From the NCBI GenBank assembly GCA_014281115.1, contig JACONQ010000017.1, positions 1,984,001 through 2,048,000 on the forward strand: a stretch of 64,000 nucleotides of DNA, written 5' to 3'. Shown here in pieces: positions 23,975-34,959 of this stretch. The position numbers and the translations under genes are program-made. Each line of letters begins with the position of its first letter. Within the stretch, counting starts at the first letter, position 1. The DNA is from Laburnicola sp. R22_1 (taxonomy: Eukaryota; Ascomycota; Dothideomycetes; Pleosporales; Didymosphaeriaceae). Under the pieces are notes generated by a model. The model did no database searches. It was not told the DNA's origin and saw only the letters and a program-made list of their open reading frames with translations.

Positions 23975-24354
23975 TAAAGTATCGCGATCGTCTCCTATGC
24001 CTCTCAAAAGCTCTCCACCAAAAAATCTGGCCTGTATACAATTTGTATTGCGTTGTACAGCTTCAAAAGTTGTACGCACGGACCCTGCCAAATCGATCGT
24101 CAGGTGGGGCCGATCGTCGGGTGATGAAACACGGTACAGCCTGGTGTCTCCAGGTAAGCGTAGAGCGTACAACGCTATGCTCCTTCGCGATTTTTGTATA
24201 GTTGATAGAGTCTCCAGGTTCTTGCGATTGTATCGCTTCAAGCGCAGCCTCAATTGACCCCATATTGGTAGCGATAGGTGGTGTTGAAGCTTGAGGTGTT
24301 TTCGTGTTGAGCGCGCATTGAGGCTCGGCGCGCATTGACCCCGCACCCATGGTA

Positions 24355-26394
24355 CCCGTTTTTCTCGCCTGACGCACGGGCTCACCTGGCGCACGGTTTT
24401 TGCCGAACATCGTCAAATGCTTTTGAAGCTACTGAGCCTCACACAAATCTCTATATCGTCTAATTTTGAACAGTAGTAGGCAATCAAGTATGGCGAAAAA
24501 GTCTACTTGATTATCTAATCACGATATCTTGTAGGGAGGTTGATATGCCGCCCCTGACGATTTGTTGCCTGCGGGGCCTTAATGACCTCAACAACCAATT
24601 GCTCGCTGCCACGAACCTCCTGAGGGACAATAGACTGCTGCTTCCTTGCTTTTCTAGCCTGTTTAGCAAATTGGATGTCCTTTTGAAGCTGCGCAGCAGC
24701 AAGCCAAGCCTGTCTATTGTCCTCCTTTTCCTGCTGCTTCTGCGCTTGCTCTTGAAGCCGGATCTCCTTTGCAGTAGCCTTTATACGACGCCTCTCCTCT
24801 AAAGCTTGTTGCTTCTTGGCTTTCTCAATTGCCTTGCGCTGACTATCCTCCTCTTTTTGGAGCCTCTCTGCCTCTGCTGCCTCTGCCTTTTGAGTTTCAC
24901 GCTTACGCGCTAGCTGCACCTTGTTTAGGCTCTAAAAGATAGCACCACTATCCTGAACTAGAGGCTGCTCAAGCTGGAGCGCTTTGCCTCTCTTCCAACG
25001 CTTCTTCTTGTTAACTAGCGCTTTTTTGAGGCCTTGAACCTTAAGTTTTAACATTATATTTTAAGTAGAGAGCGAGTGGATTATTTGTGAGAGCAGCTTA
25101 GCCTTGGAGTTGTATACGTTGTCAACAACTGCTTGTAGAATCTTAGTAACCTTCCTCCAATCGTTAGCTGTAAGGACAGACCTTGAGCTCTCGCTGGATG
25201 ATGGTCTCTCAGCCTTAGTGTGGCTAAATCGTTCTAAGATGACCTCTGGCTTGAAGAGGTGAAGGCCACACAATTTAAAGCTAGAGAGGATATTCTTTGC
25301 AGTAAAAGCTTTCTCCCACGCAGTCCAGAACATGCGAAAGAAGTCTCGCTTAGTAAGTGCAGAGAAGGCTTGAGATTCCTCCATAAATCGTGCTACCTCG
25401 TACGAGTAGGCTTGTGAGAGTGGCCTGAACAGAGTGACGTCAAGCGGCTGCAGCGTATGAGTACTATGAGGAGGATAGACTGCTAGGAGGATCTTGTTGT
25501 CGTCGCAGTACTTAATAAACTTCATATTGATGTGGGAGCCATGGCCATTAAGGATAAGCAGTCGATACTGTCGCGGTTGAACCTTTGATTTAGTCTCTTG
25601 ATTAAAGATAGTCTTTAACCATTGAAGCCCAAGGTTATTGTTCGTCCATCCGCTAGGAGAGGAAGCAAAGAAGGCCGTGTGTATTGTAGGATCAAAATCC
25701 TGCAGCCATGAGTCTTGAATATTGCCCGAGACAGCCTGGTAGATAAGGCCTGGGGATAGAGACGATCTATCAGCGCATATGCAAGCAATTGTCGTAATCC
25801 ATTCATGATTGCTGTCCTGAATCATTTGCCTAGTTCCCCCCTCCTCATACCTCCGTTGAGAGAACACCCGCTTTATCTTTGATAGTACGCCGATGAGGAA
25901 GCCCTTCTCGTCCATATTGTAGGTGTGCTGTGGCTCAATCTCGTACTGCTCGATCTTACGCTTCAAGAGCTCGAAATAGAGTGCGTACTTGAAGGCAGAA
26001 TCAGCTCTCTTCCTATCCTTGTCCATGCCATTCGTCCATTTTGATACTAGGTCGAGATGGTGACGCTTAATGAACCAATCTGGCCAAGAGCTTCCCGCTT
26101 ATTTGCCGCTTATTTTAGTAGCAAAGTTGCGTAGCATGTTTCTTGTAGGCGGTAGCCCTCGCTGGCAGAGCTCGTCAACGTATTGTACCAGCTCTAGCTC
26201 CTGACGGTCGTTGAGAAGTTGTTGATTCTCATATTGGGCTGCACGGGAGCCCTGTACACCGCGCCACCTTCGCGATAGCGTAGATCGTTCAACACCATAC
26301 TTTTTTGCTGTCTGCGCGATATTAACTTTTCCTCCAAGCTCCAAGGATTTCAAAGATGCCAGCGCCTGCTCAATCGGGTCCATATTGGTGGAGC
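24355..26394 (-). mobile_element. Degenerate third pogo/Fot1-like element
   Basis: Remains of a pogo/Fot1 element on the minus strand. Its coding part is at 24515-26383. I could not find matching inverted repeats at both ends: the left end adjoins the outer element, and the right end stops at the next pogo element, so one terminus appears lost or rearranged. Confidence 0.65.
24515..26383 (-). pseudogene. Third pogo/Fot1 transposase, broken
   Basis: Starts MDPIEQALASLKSLELGGKV (ATG 26383). It has the psq and CENP-B-like HTHs, then a stop after ISGK near 26100, then WFIKRHHLDLVSKWTNGMDKD and the DDE_1 core with YNMDEKGFLIG, LILNGHGSH (Asp to Asn) and LQPLDVTLF. A further stop near 25061 is followed by a decayed stretch reading through GAIF, a TAG and SLNKVQLARKRETQ, then a long Gln/Glu/Arg tail to 24515. 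Its sequence lies between the outer element and the young Fot1 family. The TAG replaces the same Trp position that is lost in the young copies, but here the tail stays in frame. Confidence 0.83.
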
Positions 26395-28171
26395 TAAGCT
26401 AGCGTACAAGGATCCTGATCACCCCATCAAAACGCGACACCTGAACAAAACACGCGATATCTCTCTACAACGCTCATCAATATGGACGCCCGCGAGCATG
26501 CTATACAATCCGCTATTCGCGATTTCGCTGCAGGTCTTTATACAAGTCAGCGTGCAGCTGCAAAGGCGTACGGCATCTCCCAGTCTACGCTATCGATGCG
26601 ACTCCGTGGCGTAACAACGAGCTCGCTCAGTCACCAGCACCAGCAGCGATTAACTCCTCGACAGGAGGACTTTCTAGTAGAATGGATCCTTGAAGAAGAC
26701 GCGCGCGCCTGCCCTCCCTCACACGCTCGCGCGCGAGAAATGGCCAATCGAATCCTACGTATGAACGGCGACGATCGTCCTGTTGGCAAGCACTGGCTAT
26801 ACCACTTTATTAAGCGCCAGCCACGTATCGCCTCTGTAGTCGGCAGAAAGCTAGAGGCTCAGAGAGCTGATTCAGCTACTCCAGAGCGTGTACGCGCCTT
26901 TCTAGAGCTCTTTGAGCAGACTAGAATACGCCTCAATATACGTACAGAGGATATCTGGAATATGGATGAGACTGGTGTAGCTCTAGGGGTATGTACGAAC
27001 ACCAGAGTACTCTCTAGTAGCCAGAAGAAGAAGGCTTACATTCGGTCTCCAGAGAATCGCGAGTGGGTCTCTATAATCGAGTGTGTATCAGCAGCAGGGC
27101 GGAAACTGCACTGCGCCGTCATCTTCAAAGGCCAGACCCTACAGACTACATGGTTTCCCTCGTCCTACGTACCTAACTGGCTCTATACAACCTCTAAGAA
27201 CGGATGGACGTCGAAAGCGATAGGTGTTGAGTGGCTACAGCGCATATTTATCCCTGAGACAGCTGTAGGTGATGGCCAGTACCGCCTCCTCATCCTCGAC
27301 GGCCATAGCAGCCACATTGATATAGACTTCCTATGGCTCTGCAAACAGCATCGAATAGAGCTCCTATACCTACCTGCGCATACCTCGCACGTCCTACAGC
27401 CTCTAGATCTCGCCCCTTTCTCCGTTATCAAGTCTAGTTACCGACGCCAGATCCAGGAGCTTGCATCGCTCGACGACGCCGCGCCTGTTAAGAAGGAGCG
27501 CTTTATCGCCTGCTACTATCAAGCTAGGGAGGCAGGCTTCACAGAGCGTGTGATTCGAGCTGGCTGGCAGGCTGCTGGTATCTGCCCATTCAACATCAAT
27601 CACGTGCTCAGCTCGTCGCAAGTCTCTCAGAGGCCTACTACGCCTACGTATCAGCAGCAGCCTCATTAGCAGCCTTAGAGCTTCCTCTCAACCCCTTAAG
27701 GCCCTCGCGATCTCTATATAGCGCAGCGCGACGTCCAGAGCGTCGAGAATCTAGGTCGTAGGACCTGGCTGCTCCTTCAGAAAGCAGGTAAGGCGCTAGC
27801 AGCTGCAAATGCTAGAGCTGCAGGGCTAGAATTAGAGAAAAGACGCCTTGAGTATTATCTACAGACTACTAGCTCTCAGCGTCCTCGAAAGCGCGTTCAA
27901 ATAGACCCAAATCGACGCTTTGCAGAGGTAGAGACTATCGTAGAGGCTATACGCGCAGCTGAGGCTGCAGGAGCTCAGCAGCAAAGATCTACTATATCGA
28001 GCGCTTCAGAAACAGCTTTAGTAGCTGCTGCTGCTGCAACTCTAGAGTCTATGTGCACGCAGTGGCAATCATAATAAGCGTTGTTAAGATATCGCGTGTT
28101 TTGTGCGGGTGTCGCGTTTTGGTGGGGTGGCCGGAATCCCCGGGTGGCCGGAGACTATGTACGCTAGCTTA
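26395..28171 (+). mobile_element. pogo-like element 4
   Basis: The transposase frame is flanked by imperfect inverted repeats sharing the core CAAAACGCGACAC (left near 26432, complement on the right near 28110). Outermost is a perfect 14 bp inverted pair TAAGCTAGCGTACA (26395-26408 and the complement at 28158-28171), whose TA centre would be the insertion site. The right repeat is about 14 bp longer than the left, so the left end looks partly deleted. Confidence 0.7.
26482..28074 (+). pseudogene. pogo transposase of element 4, three nonsense codons
   Basis: One frame of 531 codons, from MDAREHAIQSAIRDFAAGLY to the TAA at 28072. The first 395 residues are uninterrupted: HTH (GISQSTLSMRLRGV), CENP-B-like HTH (GKHWLYHFIKRQPR), and the DDE_1 core NMDETG, LILDGHSSH and LQPLD with 35 residues between the last two Asp. 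All catalytic acids are kept. Three stops follow, at 27667, 27676 and 27697, each one C-to-T step from a Gln codon, and then the frame continues for 125 residues through a helical tail (SVENLGRRTWLLLQKAGKAL). A 395 aa truncated product is possible; family members normally have this tail. RIP is the likely cause. Confidence 0.85.
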
Positions 28172-28337
28172 TTCTAGCCTCCAGCGCGGAGTGTGAGCGC
28201 TTGTTTAGCGAACTTAGAGACTTATTAGAGCCAAAGCGGCGCAAAATAAGCTTATAGTTACTAGCTGCTCTGCAGTGTGTGCGGAGCTGGCTAAAGGCTG
28301 GTTTTATAAGCAGCGACAATAAGGTTGATAAGAGCAA
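28163..28337 (+). pseudogene. hAT transposase, C-terminal dimerisation domain
   Basis: Reads SSAECERLFSELRDLLEPKR and then LLAALQCVRSW, the conserved hAT C-terminal motif, interrupted by one TAG in a Gln position. It is on the same strand as the N-terminal fragment at 19.2-20.1 kb, which supports one original element. Everything between (the hAT catalytic core) is missing, so it was deleted during the insertions rather than just split. Confidence 0.85.
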
Positions 28338-28639
28338 TCTCACTAACGCAGCAATTAAGACTCTGTATAGTATATCTAAATAGGACAATTAGCTGCCAAA
28401 CTGCAGTACAACACTATAATTTTAGATTAATATTTGCAAATCCGACTTCCAAATCAAGTACAAACTGCTGCCAAGACCTCCCAATCAAGTCCTCTAGCGC
28501 TATTAGGCACATCAAATCAAGTCAACGGGTGGATTTGGACTGGATTTGTTTGTTGACAATTGTGGTCCGTGGTACGTTGTCCACCAATGAACCCCTGCCT
28601 CCGCGATCCCATACAGCGGTTTGATCACGTGAAGCAGCG

Positions 28640-29200
28640 TGCCTTTTGGATATTTTAACACTAGTTCTAAGGGGAGATGTGTAAGAATTATCCTCTAGAG
28701 ATTTGTCTGCGCTTAAGGGTATGCCTGCGTTATATCGCGCAGCTTAACAGTTATCTCACGTTGTACAAGTACAGGCGCCAGGGCCATAATCAGACGCTAG
28801 CTACAGCGTTAAATAGTTGGAGACTGTGTTAAGATAGCTTCCTTGTTGTGGTCCTAGTAGCCTTGAATAACTAGACAGGATTTCTTGTAAGGCTTAGTTG
28901 TTATTCCTTTAACCTCTCGTACAAGACGCGATTTGAAAATTCGGATCCCGCCGTGCAATTCCTTATCGTACAGTTCAAACTCAAACACTCCACAGCCTAC
29001 GAGGTTACTAATCTCTTAATCGTCGGACGCCTCAAAGGGTGCGCCTGGGGTTGTAATAACCCCATTATTGCGTAGCTTAATTGCTAGCTTATAGTTGGCC
29101 TCCTCCTTCTTAGTTATATACACATTCGCCTTGCGCTTGTTTTTTAATCCTAGAGGACAGCCTCTCTTGCTTAGTTGCGCTGCCATAAATACTTCCACAT
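28640..29200 (-). pseudogene. Copia reverse transcriptase start, truncated
   Basis: Begins in the linker (GCPLGLKNKRKANVYITKKE, then AIKLRNNGVITTPGAPFEAS) and enters the RT fold (FKSRLVREVKGITTKPYKKS, CLVIQGY, LTQSPTI, ITVKLRDITQAY). The YVDD catalytic region and RNase H are absent because the element ends here. Five or so in-frame stops. Confidence 0.78.
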
Positions 29201-29689
29201 CTGCAGGTGGCTTATGCAGTGCGTGTGGCGCATTAGGGTCGCTCCAGAGGTGGTCTAGTCTATAGTATAGCTTAACAACAGTTGATCTAAATATTATTAG
29301 ACTATTAATTATGTTAACAGTAACGTTGTGGCTATCTATACTAGCGATTTTATACAGGCCATTCTAGCTATTACTTTCTCTCTAGATTAAAACCTCGCTT
29401 TATAGCGGAAGTGCAAGTACATCTTTAGTAACAGGTCTGTTCTAGGTGTTTAGGGTGTCTATAACCTGGCGCTCTGCGGCAATCTTGCGCAGGGCTTTTG
29501 TCGCCTTTTAAATGGCCTCGCTGCGCTTAACTATTAACAGTGACAGTAGTGACTCTGTCGTTATACGTGGGTACGCCCCAAAGACTAGCAGAGTTGGGAC
29601 TAGCCTGTTAGGGCCGGCCGTATTGTTAACGGCTTTCACAGCCATCTAGAGGATCGCCTTGTTAGACATAGTGCTAGCGAGCTTAATAT

Positions 29690-30240
29690 AGAGTATATTC
29701 TATGCGCGGCGTAGGGGCGCATAATACCTCTTAGTCTTGCCTATAGACTAGTGCGCCTCCATAGGCACTTGTTTACACGTTACTCCTATAATCTTTGCCT
29801 TAGCGCGGAACTCTGCGCTTGCGAAGTTGGTGCCTATATTGTGTGTAATAATATCCAACAGGCCTTAGTAGGTGTTAATCCATAACATCCATAGTGCCTT
29901 CCACGTCTCCTTAGCCAAAATAGCGCTAAGAAACTTCGCGCCTTAAAACGTAGTAGACGCATCGACCACGTGCAGTATAGGCTTATTGCCCAGGTACATC
30001 ACGTTAACAAGGATTTTGTAATTAAAGTAGTGGTTGTCCTTAAGGGTAAACTTAAATCGGCGCGGCGCGGAGCTATTTAGTTAATAATAATAACAGAACT
30101 TTATAATTTTCTTAAGAGTTCTTTCTTTAAAGTTGTTGTAACCAGTATTTTTTAATAGCTTAATAAGTCGTATAATAGCTAGGTGCCCAAACTGGCGATG
30201 CAGCCGTCTTAACTTAGTCTCTGTTAGAAACATTGTTGCG
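29690..30240 (-). pseudogene. Copia integrase domain remnant
   Basis: In one minus-strand frame with few stops I read the HHCC-type start (TKLRRLHRQFGHLAIIRLIK), the core around NVMYLGNKPILHVVDAS and WINTY, and then HNIGTNFASAEFRAKAK. The catalytic region is recognisable by word order, but several residues are changed and TAG codons interrupt it. Confidence 0.75.
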
Positions 30241-33200
30241 CGCTCTCTCTTGTTGAGATGGAACTACGAATGTCCCCATTTTCGAATTACTGGGGTGCGG
30301 TGTTCTTCTTGTACGAGCTCATTCGTGGTGTTGTTAAAATAGACATTTAACCTATCTATATCTGCAAGGCACAGTAGGAATAGTGTGGGCGCTTTAAGCA
30401 CCTTAAAATCGATTTTCCCAATCTCTATAGGGACCTGCGCGGTGCTAATAGACGCGGTAACACAGCCCTTGCCAAATTTAATAGACGCTTTTCCTACTAT
30501 AGATATGTCTATTATAACTATTAGGTCTTCTTGTGTTAGCGCGAGGTATTGTTCCCTACTAACTGTGGATACATTAGCGGCGCCAGTATTGGGCAGGATT
30601 CCCTAGTACACGGATCGCGCGTATTAGTCCTTAATAAGAAACTGCGACGCTAGCGTTAATAGTGCACGTCTGCTATAAATATTATCGCCAGAGATATGGT
30701 GCAGGAATGCTTAATCTGCGAGGCATTATTCCTTAAAGAATTGTTGTTTAACGTACGCGGCTGTAACGCTATTGTTGTTATCCTCGTCCTTATAAGCTTC
30801 CTCTTCTCTCCAGCCTTCTTAGTTATACTAGGTCGCGTGTTCAATCCCTTTATACTCCACGAGGTATATAGAGAAGTCTGCGGGCGGTTGTGTGTTTGCA
30901 AAGTAACATGCGGAAAAAAACTGTGCGTAGGCGGCCTTGCGTTCTTTGTCTATATAGTTAGTTAACTAGCAGCCTTCCTTCTAGCAGACAAAACACTTCT
31001 TCTTCTAGTGTGGCGTAAATCCACGTGCGCTGTCATAGCTATTAAAGCGCTAACTGCCTCTATTGCTTGCTTAGCCTTCTTAGAATCTACCACTAAATCC
31101 ACCTCCGCCTCTAAATTCTCCTCTAAATCCTCCTCTAAATCCCGCTCGATCTCTTTTATTACTGTTGTAGCGGCGGTCTAGGTAGTACTAGTCCTCTATA
31201 ACTATATTACTTCTTATTAGCATTTATGTTGTGTGCTAATGTGCAAGGTGCGTCTTAATTGTAGACTGTAAGTCTAAAAAGAGCCCTTCGCAGATTAGGG
31301 CTAGCTTAAACAGTGCTATTTCGAGTTTAGGAACTCTATAGCACGTATTAATAACTATTATACACAAAGCATCCTCGCCTTTAAAGTTCTTCCTAAGCGC
31401 GCGTTAACACAGCTGCAGCTTATCTAGCAGAATCTACAACACCTTGTGTAGGCCCTTTTTAGGGTTCTCTATTCGTGTGCGAGCAAAGCTTGTAGTAGTC
31501 TAGTCCATATAGTAATGCTAATAGTAGACATTATAGTTAAAATAGTTCTTAATCGCTATATACGCACTAGCGAAGCTATTATCCCTCTGTACAACCTAGA
31601 TATAGAATATCTCTACACGTCTAGTAAGAATACAAGGAAACACTGTATAAAACTCTTCCTCTTTAATATCAACCTGCCAACAGATGCTAAAGAAGATCTT
31701 AATCTTGTTATCTAGAAAATCGTACGCGTCCCCTGTATACTTCTTGCTATTATCCTAGATCTTTAAGAATTGCGTAATTATGCTGGCGTTAAGCCTATTA
31801 TTGCGTGACTATTGTGGCGGCAGCGTCTTATACAGGTTGTAGGGAAGTTTAGGCAGTCTATAGGGTATGCCAATTATTAGCTACTGCGGAAATAGCGTAA
31901 TTTCGCGATACGCGGTCGCTAGTAGTTATGTGTAAGTTTAGGGTCGCCATTGTTATGATTAGTCGCCTTATGCCCACTATTATTAAGGTTAATATCCTCT
32001 AAGCGTATAGCTTATGTACGGCAACTTTAGACTGTTAGGGCTCTAGTGTACTAGTTATGGCTTCTAGCTTTAAGCGCCTTGCCTTACTTTATACTACTCG
32101 CCTTGTTGCAAGCCCTATAAGATCTGCCATGACAGCAGTAGCTGCATGTGCGATTGCGGTTTCCGTGTACTAGCTACTAGGCTAGCCTGCTGTGGTTATT
32201 CGGCCTTAGGGGCTATCTGTTGCGTGTTCCTTTAGCGTTCGTACGCTCTAGACTAGTAGTCGAACTTCATCACTTAAAACTCCGCAGGGTCCTATTTAGG
32301 GGGGTTTTCTATGGCTAGTGTCTTATATAGGGAATCTACTACCCTAGCGCGGTTATTACTAGTGTAGACTCCCCTATTTTATAGCACGGTTTTAAGAGAC
32401 TTTAGAGTATTTCGCTTAACCTTAAAGAATAAGTCTCTTGTCTATTCTTTAAAGTCCACTTTGTAGTTATTAAAAAGCTTATTATCCCAGACTATTGCCA
32501 CATTATAGTTATAGACTATCTTAGCGACCTAGGTTGTTATGTGCGTCTTATTTGCATCTGCCAGTACAAGTACATCCCAGAGAGATGTGTTAATAATATT
32601 AAGCGCGACTATATATAGACAGTCTCTTATAAGATGCTTAGTAATAAACTTAGCCTAAAGGGAAGGAGCTTCCTTGCGTTTGCTTATGCCGTGCTCTAAT
32701 AGTTTATTAAGCAGCTAATTCTAAGCATTTACTATATCTGCAGCGCTTATATTGCTTTAGTTATCTGCTATTGTGCTAATATGTGTTAACGCGTTGTTAG
32801 TGTTGTCTTGCTAGTTAGTTGTTTCCAGCACTTATTATGGTTGTATATAATTAGGTTGTCTAGAGACGCTCGTACTAAATTAATATGTGTTGCTGACGCG
32901 CTCTATATCCGCGGATCGGCCTAAACTAGCAGCTTAGAGGAAGGTTAAGAGTGCTTTATATTATCTCTGCCTCGCTCTATTCTTAGCATATATATCTTGT
33001 CCTAAGATTTCTCACATTAGGGTGTTAACAGTCTGTCTCTTCTACCTTACTGTCTATAATCGCCTTAAGCAATTACTAATTAGTGTTAGATAGGCTCTTA
33101 CTAGTAAAAGGAAAGGAACTGAAAATAGATTACATTTAAAGATTAATTCTTATTCTTGTCTTTATGTAGATGCTATAGAGGTGTACATGCTCTTGTCCAA

Positions 33201-33280
33201 GTAGGACCAAAGTAGGATCGAGGCAGTCTATTAGGCATTGTTAGGCAGCCAATGTATCTACCAATGCCTATAATCCGACA

Positions 33281-33298
33281 AATAATAATAATAATAAT
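33281..33298. repeat. AAT trinucleotide repeat
   Basis: Six AAT units in AT-rich DNA between the Copia and LINE remnants. A TAG trinucleotide run lies nearby at about 33455-33466. Confidence 0.8.
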
Positions 33299-33300
33299 CT

Positions 33301-34005
33301 TCTACCTATAGTAGAATAACTAAGACTTTTATCTTAAATAATATAATAAAAAAAGTAAAACCATTTACTTAGTAAATAAAAAGAGTATAAAAGGTAGTTT
33401 GCCGTAATAGGAAGCCTATAAGAATAACTTAGTCTAGGTCTCTACTACTTAAGTAGTAGTAGTAGTATTAATTAACGTCCAGGAACGCAATGTTCTAGCC
33501 TCCCATGGGGCATGGGGACGCGCCAAGCAACCGTTTTAGAGCCAGCCAAAATGGTAAAGGCGTTTCTTGCTGTAAAGCTATCGCCATCTCTTGCAGCGGC
33601 TCATAAGAGTCCGCCCCCCTCCATGCAGGGGCTAAATCTTTATCTTCTTGTCTATAGGCTAAGGTGTTAGGGTGTATCTATTATACATGTAAACTAAAAC
33701 TAAAGTAGGGGCAGCTTTAGCTGCCCTAAAACTGTATCAAAAAGTGCTAAGACTTTAGCGTGTAACTAGTAAGAATAGGTAAGGAGAGTAGCTAGAAAAG
33801 GAAGGGAGGGATAAGGAGAGTAGAGAGTAGGTAGGGAGTTGCCGCGTGTAGCAAGTTAACAGGGGAGAGACACGCCTACTAGGAGCTCTAACAGAGTTGG
33901 CGCTAGAGGAGCTGTCCATATAGTGTAAGTTAAGCCTAAGAATAAAAGGTAGCTTTTTGTTGCTAAGTGTTAATCTTCTAAAGGGTTAATAAGTTCAAGT
34001 AAAAG
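33301..34005. other. Spacer between Copia and LINE remnants
   Basis: AT-rich, no coding frame. A short GC-normal island (about 33475-33640) has no recognised family. It probably contains the 3' untranslated end of the LINE (minus strand) and the decayed 5' end of the Copia element; boundaries cannot be fixed by eye. Confidence 0.45.
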
Positions 34006-34908
34006 TTAGAAATCTTTTGGCTCAAGTGCCTTCAGGTATTCCACGCCCTCCCTAGTGGTGCTGGGGGGGCACACTGGCTGTTTCGGCCAGTAGCGGAACT
34101 TTCGAACTGATCGTGGGCAGTGTACAATGTGGTCAGGCGCCAGGTCTGCCCCGCAGGGGCATTCTGTAACGGCGTCTTCGTGCCTAAACTTCTTATGGTA
34201 CCAGGCGTAGTGTCCGTGGCGGGTACGCATGGACAACAGCTTAGCAAGCGTCGGTCGTTGGAGGGTGAGCTCCTTTGGCTGTTTCGCAGGGCGGTAAGTG
34301 AGGTCCCACTACATGTACCATTTAGACAACTTAGGCGAGCAGGCGCGCCACCAGTCCATCTCAGCGCTCCTAGTGTAGGCGCGAACGTCTGACTTAAGGC
34401 CTGAGACCATAGGCTTAGCTGCCATGCCGTATGGAGGTCAAGGGGACTTTGCTGCGTTATCAGCTAGCTGGTCCGCCAATTCATTCCCTTCTATTTCGCA
34501 GTGACCTGGGGCCTACTAAACAGCGATGTCTAAGTTCTCTATTGTCTCCTGGCACCTAACGAACGCCTACTGCGAGGAGGGGGACAGGTTGCCTCTTATG
34601 CACCATATAACAAAAGTGTTGTTAATGCACATGTATATGCGTCTTAGCTGGTAGGCAGGCGTATTGAGCGTGTGGGCGAGTCCTCGCCACGCGCCGACAG
34701 CTTCGGCATCAAAAACGTGGGACCTGGGGTTGAGGGAGCCGTTGCCCTGCAGGGTGAGGGCCTGCCCTTCGTATACGGCGTAGCCGTACGTGACGTGCTT
34801 GACGCCGTCAATCCATTGTTCGGAGCCGTCTGAGAAGACGGTGATAGCGGTCGGCGGGAGGAGAGCCCACCACTCCTTGAAGTGACGGGCGGCGTCCTTC
34901 TTGGCCAC
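34006..34908 (-). pseudogene. LINE ORF2, RNase H and C-terminal zinc-binding end
   Basis: RNase H reads ITVFSDGSEQWIDGVKHVTY, FDAEAVGAWRGL and APGHCEIEGNELADQLAD. A C-terminal Cys/His segment (TECPCGADLAPDHIVHCP) follows, ending at the stop at 34006. Interrupted by TAG codons, for example after NLSPSSQ. Confidence 0.85.
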
Positions 34909-34959
34909 TCGGCCTGTGGGGTCGGCGCGGCTCCCGCGGGAGTAGTGGGGGGCGCGGAA

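Larger units (their letters stand above)
22036..24134 (+). mobile_element. Young Fot1/pogo element, copy 1
   Basis: 2099 bp with imperfect inverted repeats of about 45 bp beginning CCGTGTTTCATCACC, flanked by TA at 22034-22035 and 24135-24136. It is inserted in the outer pogo transposase in the opposite orientation. By eye it is the same sequence as the copies at 39307 and 52578, and it shows no RIP-type damage relative to them. Confidence 0.96.
20600..24263 (-). pseudogene. pogo/Fot1 transposase of the outer element, RIP-damaged and split
   Basis: Starts at ATG 24263 (MGSIEAALEAIQSQEP), reads a psq-like HTH to RSTLTWRHQAV at the insertion, then resumes at 22033 with TQSRTAEG after one TA copy, so removal of the insert restores frame. 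Downstream come the CENP-B-type HTH, the DDE_1 core (YNMDKKGILLG, LILNGYGSH, LQPLNIVMF) and GGAVFWSLRKV, then a charged tail full of stops towards 20.4 kb. Several in-frame TAG codons interrupt it. Two of the catalytic Asp positions read Asn (LNGYG and QPLN), so the enzyme would be dead even without the stops. Confidence 0.85.
20127..24352 (-). mobile_element. Old pogo/Fot1-like element (outer), split by a young Fot1
   Basis: Perfect 49 bp terminal inverted repeats at 20127-20175 and 24304-24352 begin CCATGGGTGCGGGGTCAATG, flanked by TA on both sides (20125-20126, 24353-24354), the pogo/Fot1 target duplication. The element is inserted in the hAT transposase. Its own transposase runs on the minus strand and is interrupted by a 2.1 kb Fot1 at 22036-24134. 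Without that insert the element would be about 2.1 kb, similar in size to the young family. Confidence 0.9.
18811..28575 (+). mobile_element. Degenerate hAT DNA transposon, split by nested pogo elements
   Basis: The two halves of one hAT element are separated by about 8 kb of younger insertions. Near-terminal inverted repeats begin CACAATTGTCAACAA at 18823 and end with its complement at 28564, with further AAATCAAGT-type repeats inside both ends. Outside these lie CGTGGTGC (18811-18818) and CGTGGTAC (28568-28575), a candidate 8 bp target duplication differing by one transition. The N-terminal half is at 19224-20124 and the C-terminal dimerisation domain at 28163-28337. The exact element ends are uncertain by a few bases. 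Confidence 0.72.
28630..33300 (-). mobile_element. Truncated, RIP-damaged Copia retrotransposon
   Basis: Minus-strand gag-pol remnant, reading from high to low coordinates. Recognisable parts are the integrase (about 30230-29690: LHRQFGHLA, RFKFTLKDNHYFNY, LHVVDAS, TNFASAEFRAKAK, VPMEAH), the word GVITTPGAPFEASD typical of fungal Copia elements near 29030, and the start of reverse transcriptase (28960-28640: FKSRLVREVKG, LVIQGY, LTQSPTI, KLRDITQAY). It breaks off in the RT near 28.63 kb, just beside the right hAT end. Stops are frequent, most as TAG for Gln. No LTR pair was identified; everything 5' of integrase (about 30.3-33.3 kb) is decayed beyond reading. Confidence 0.8.
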
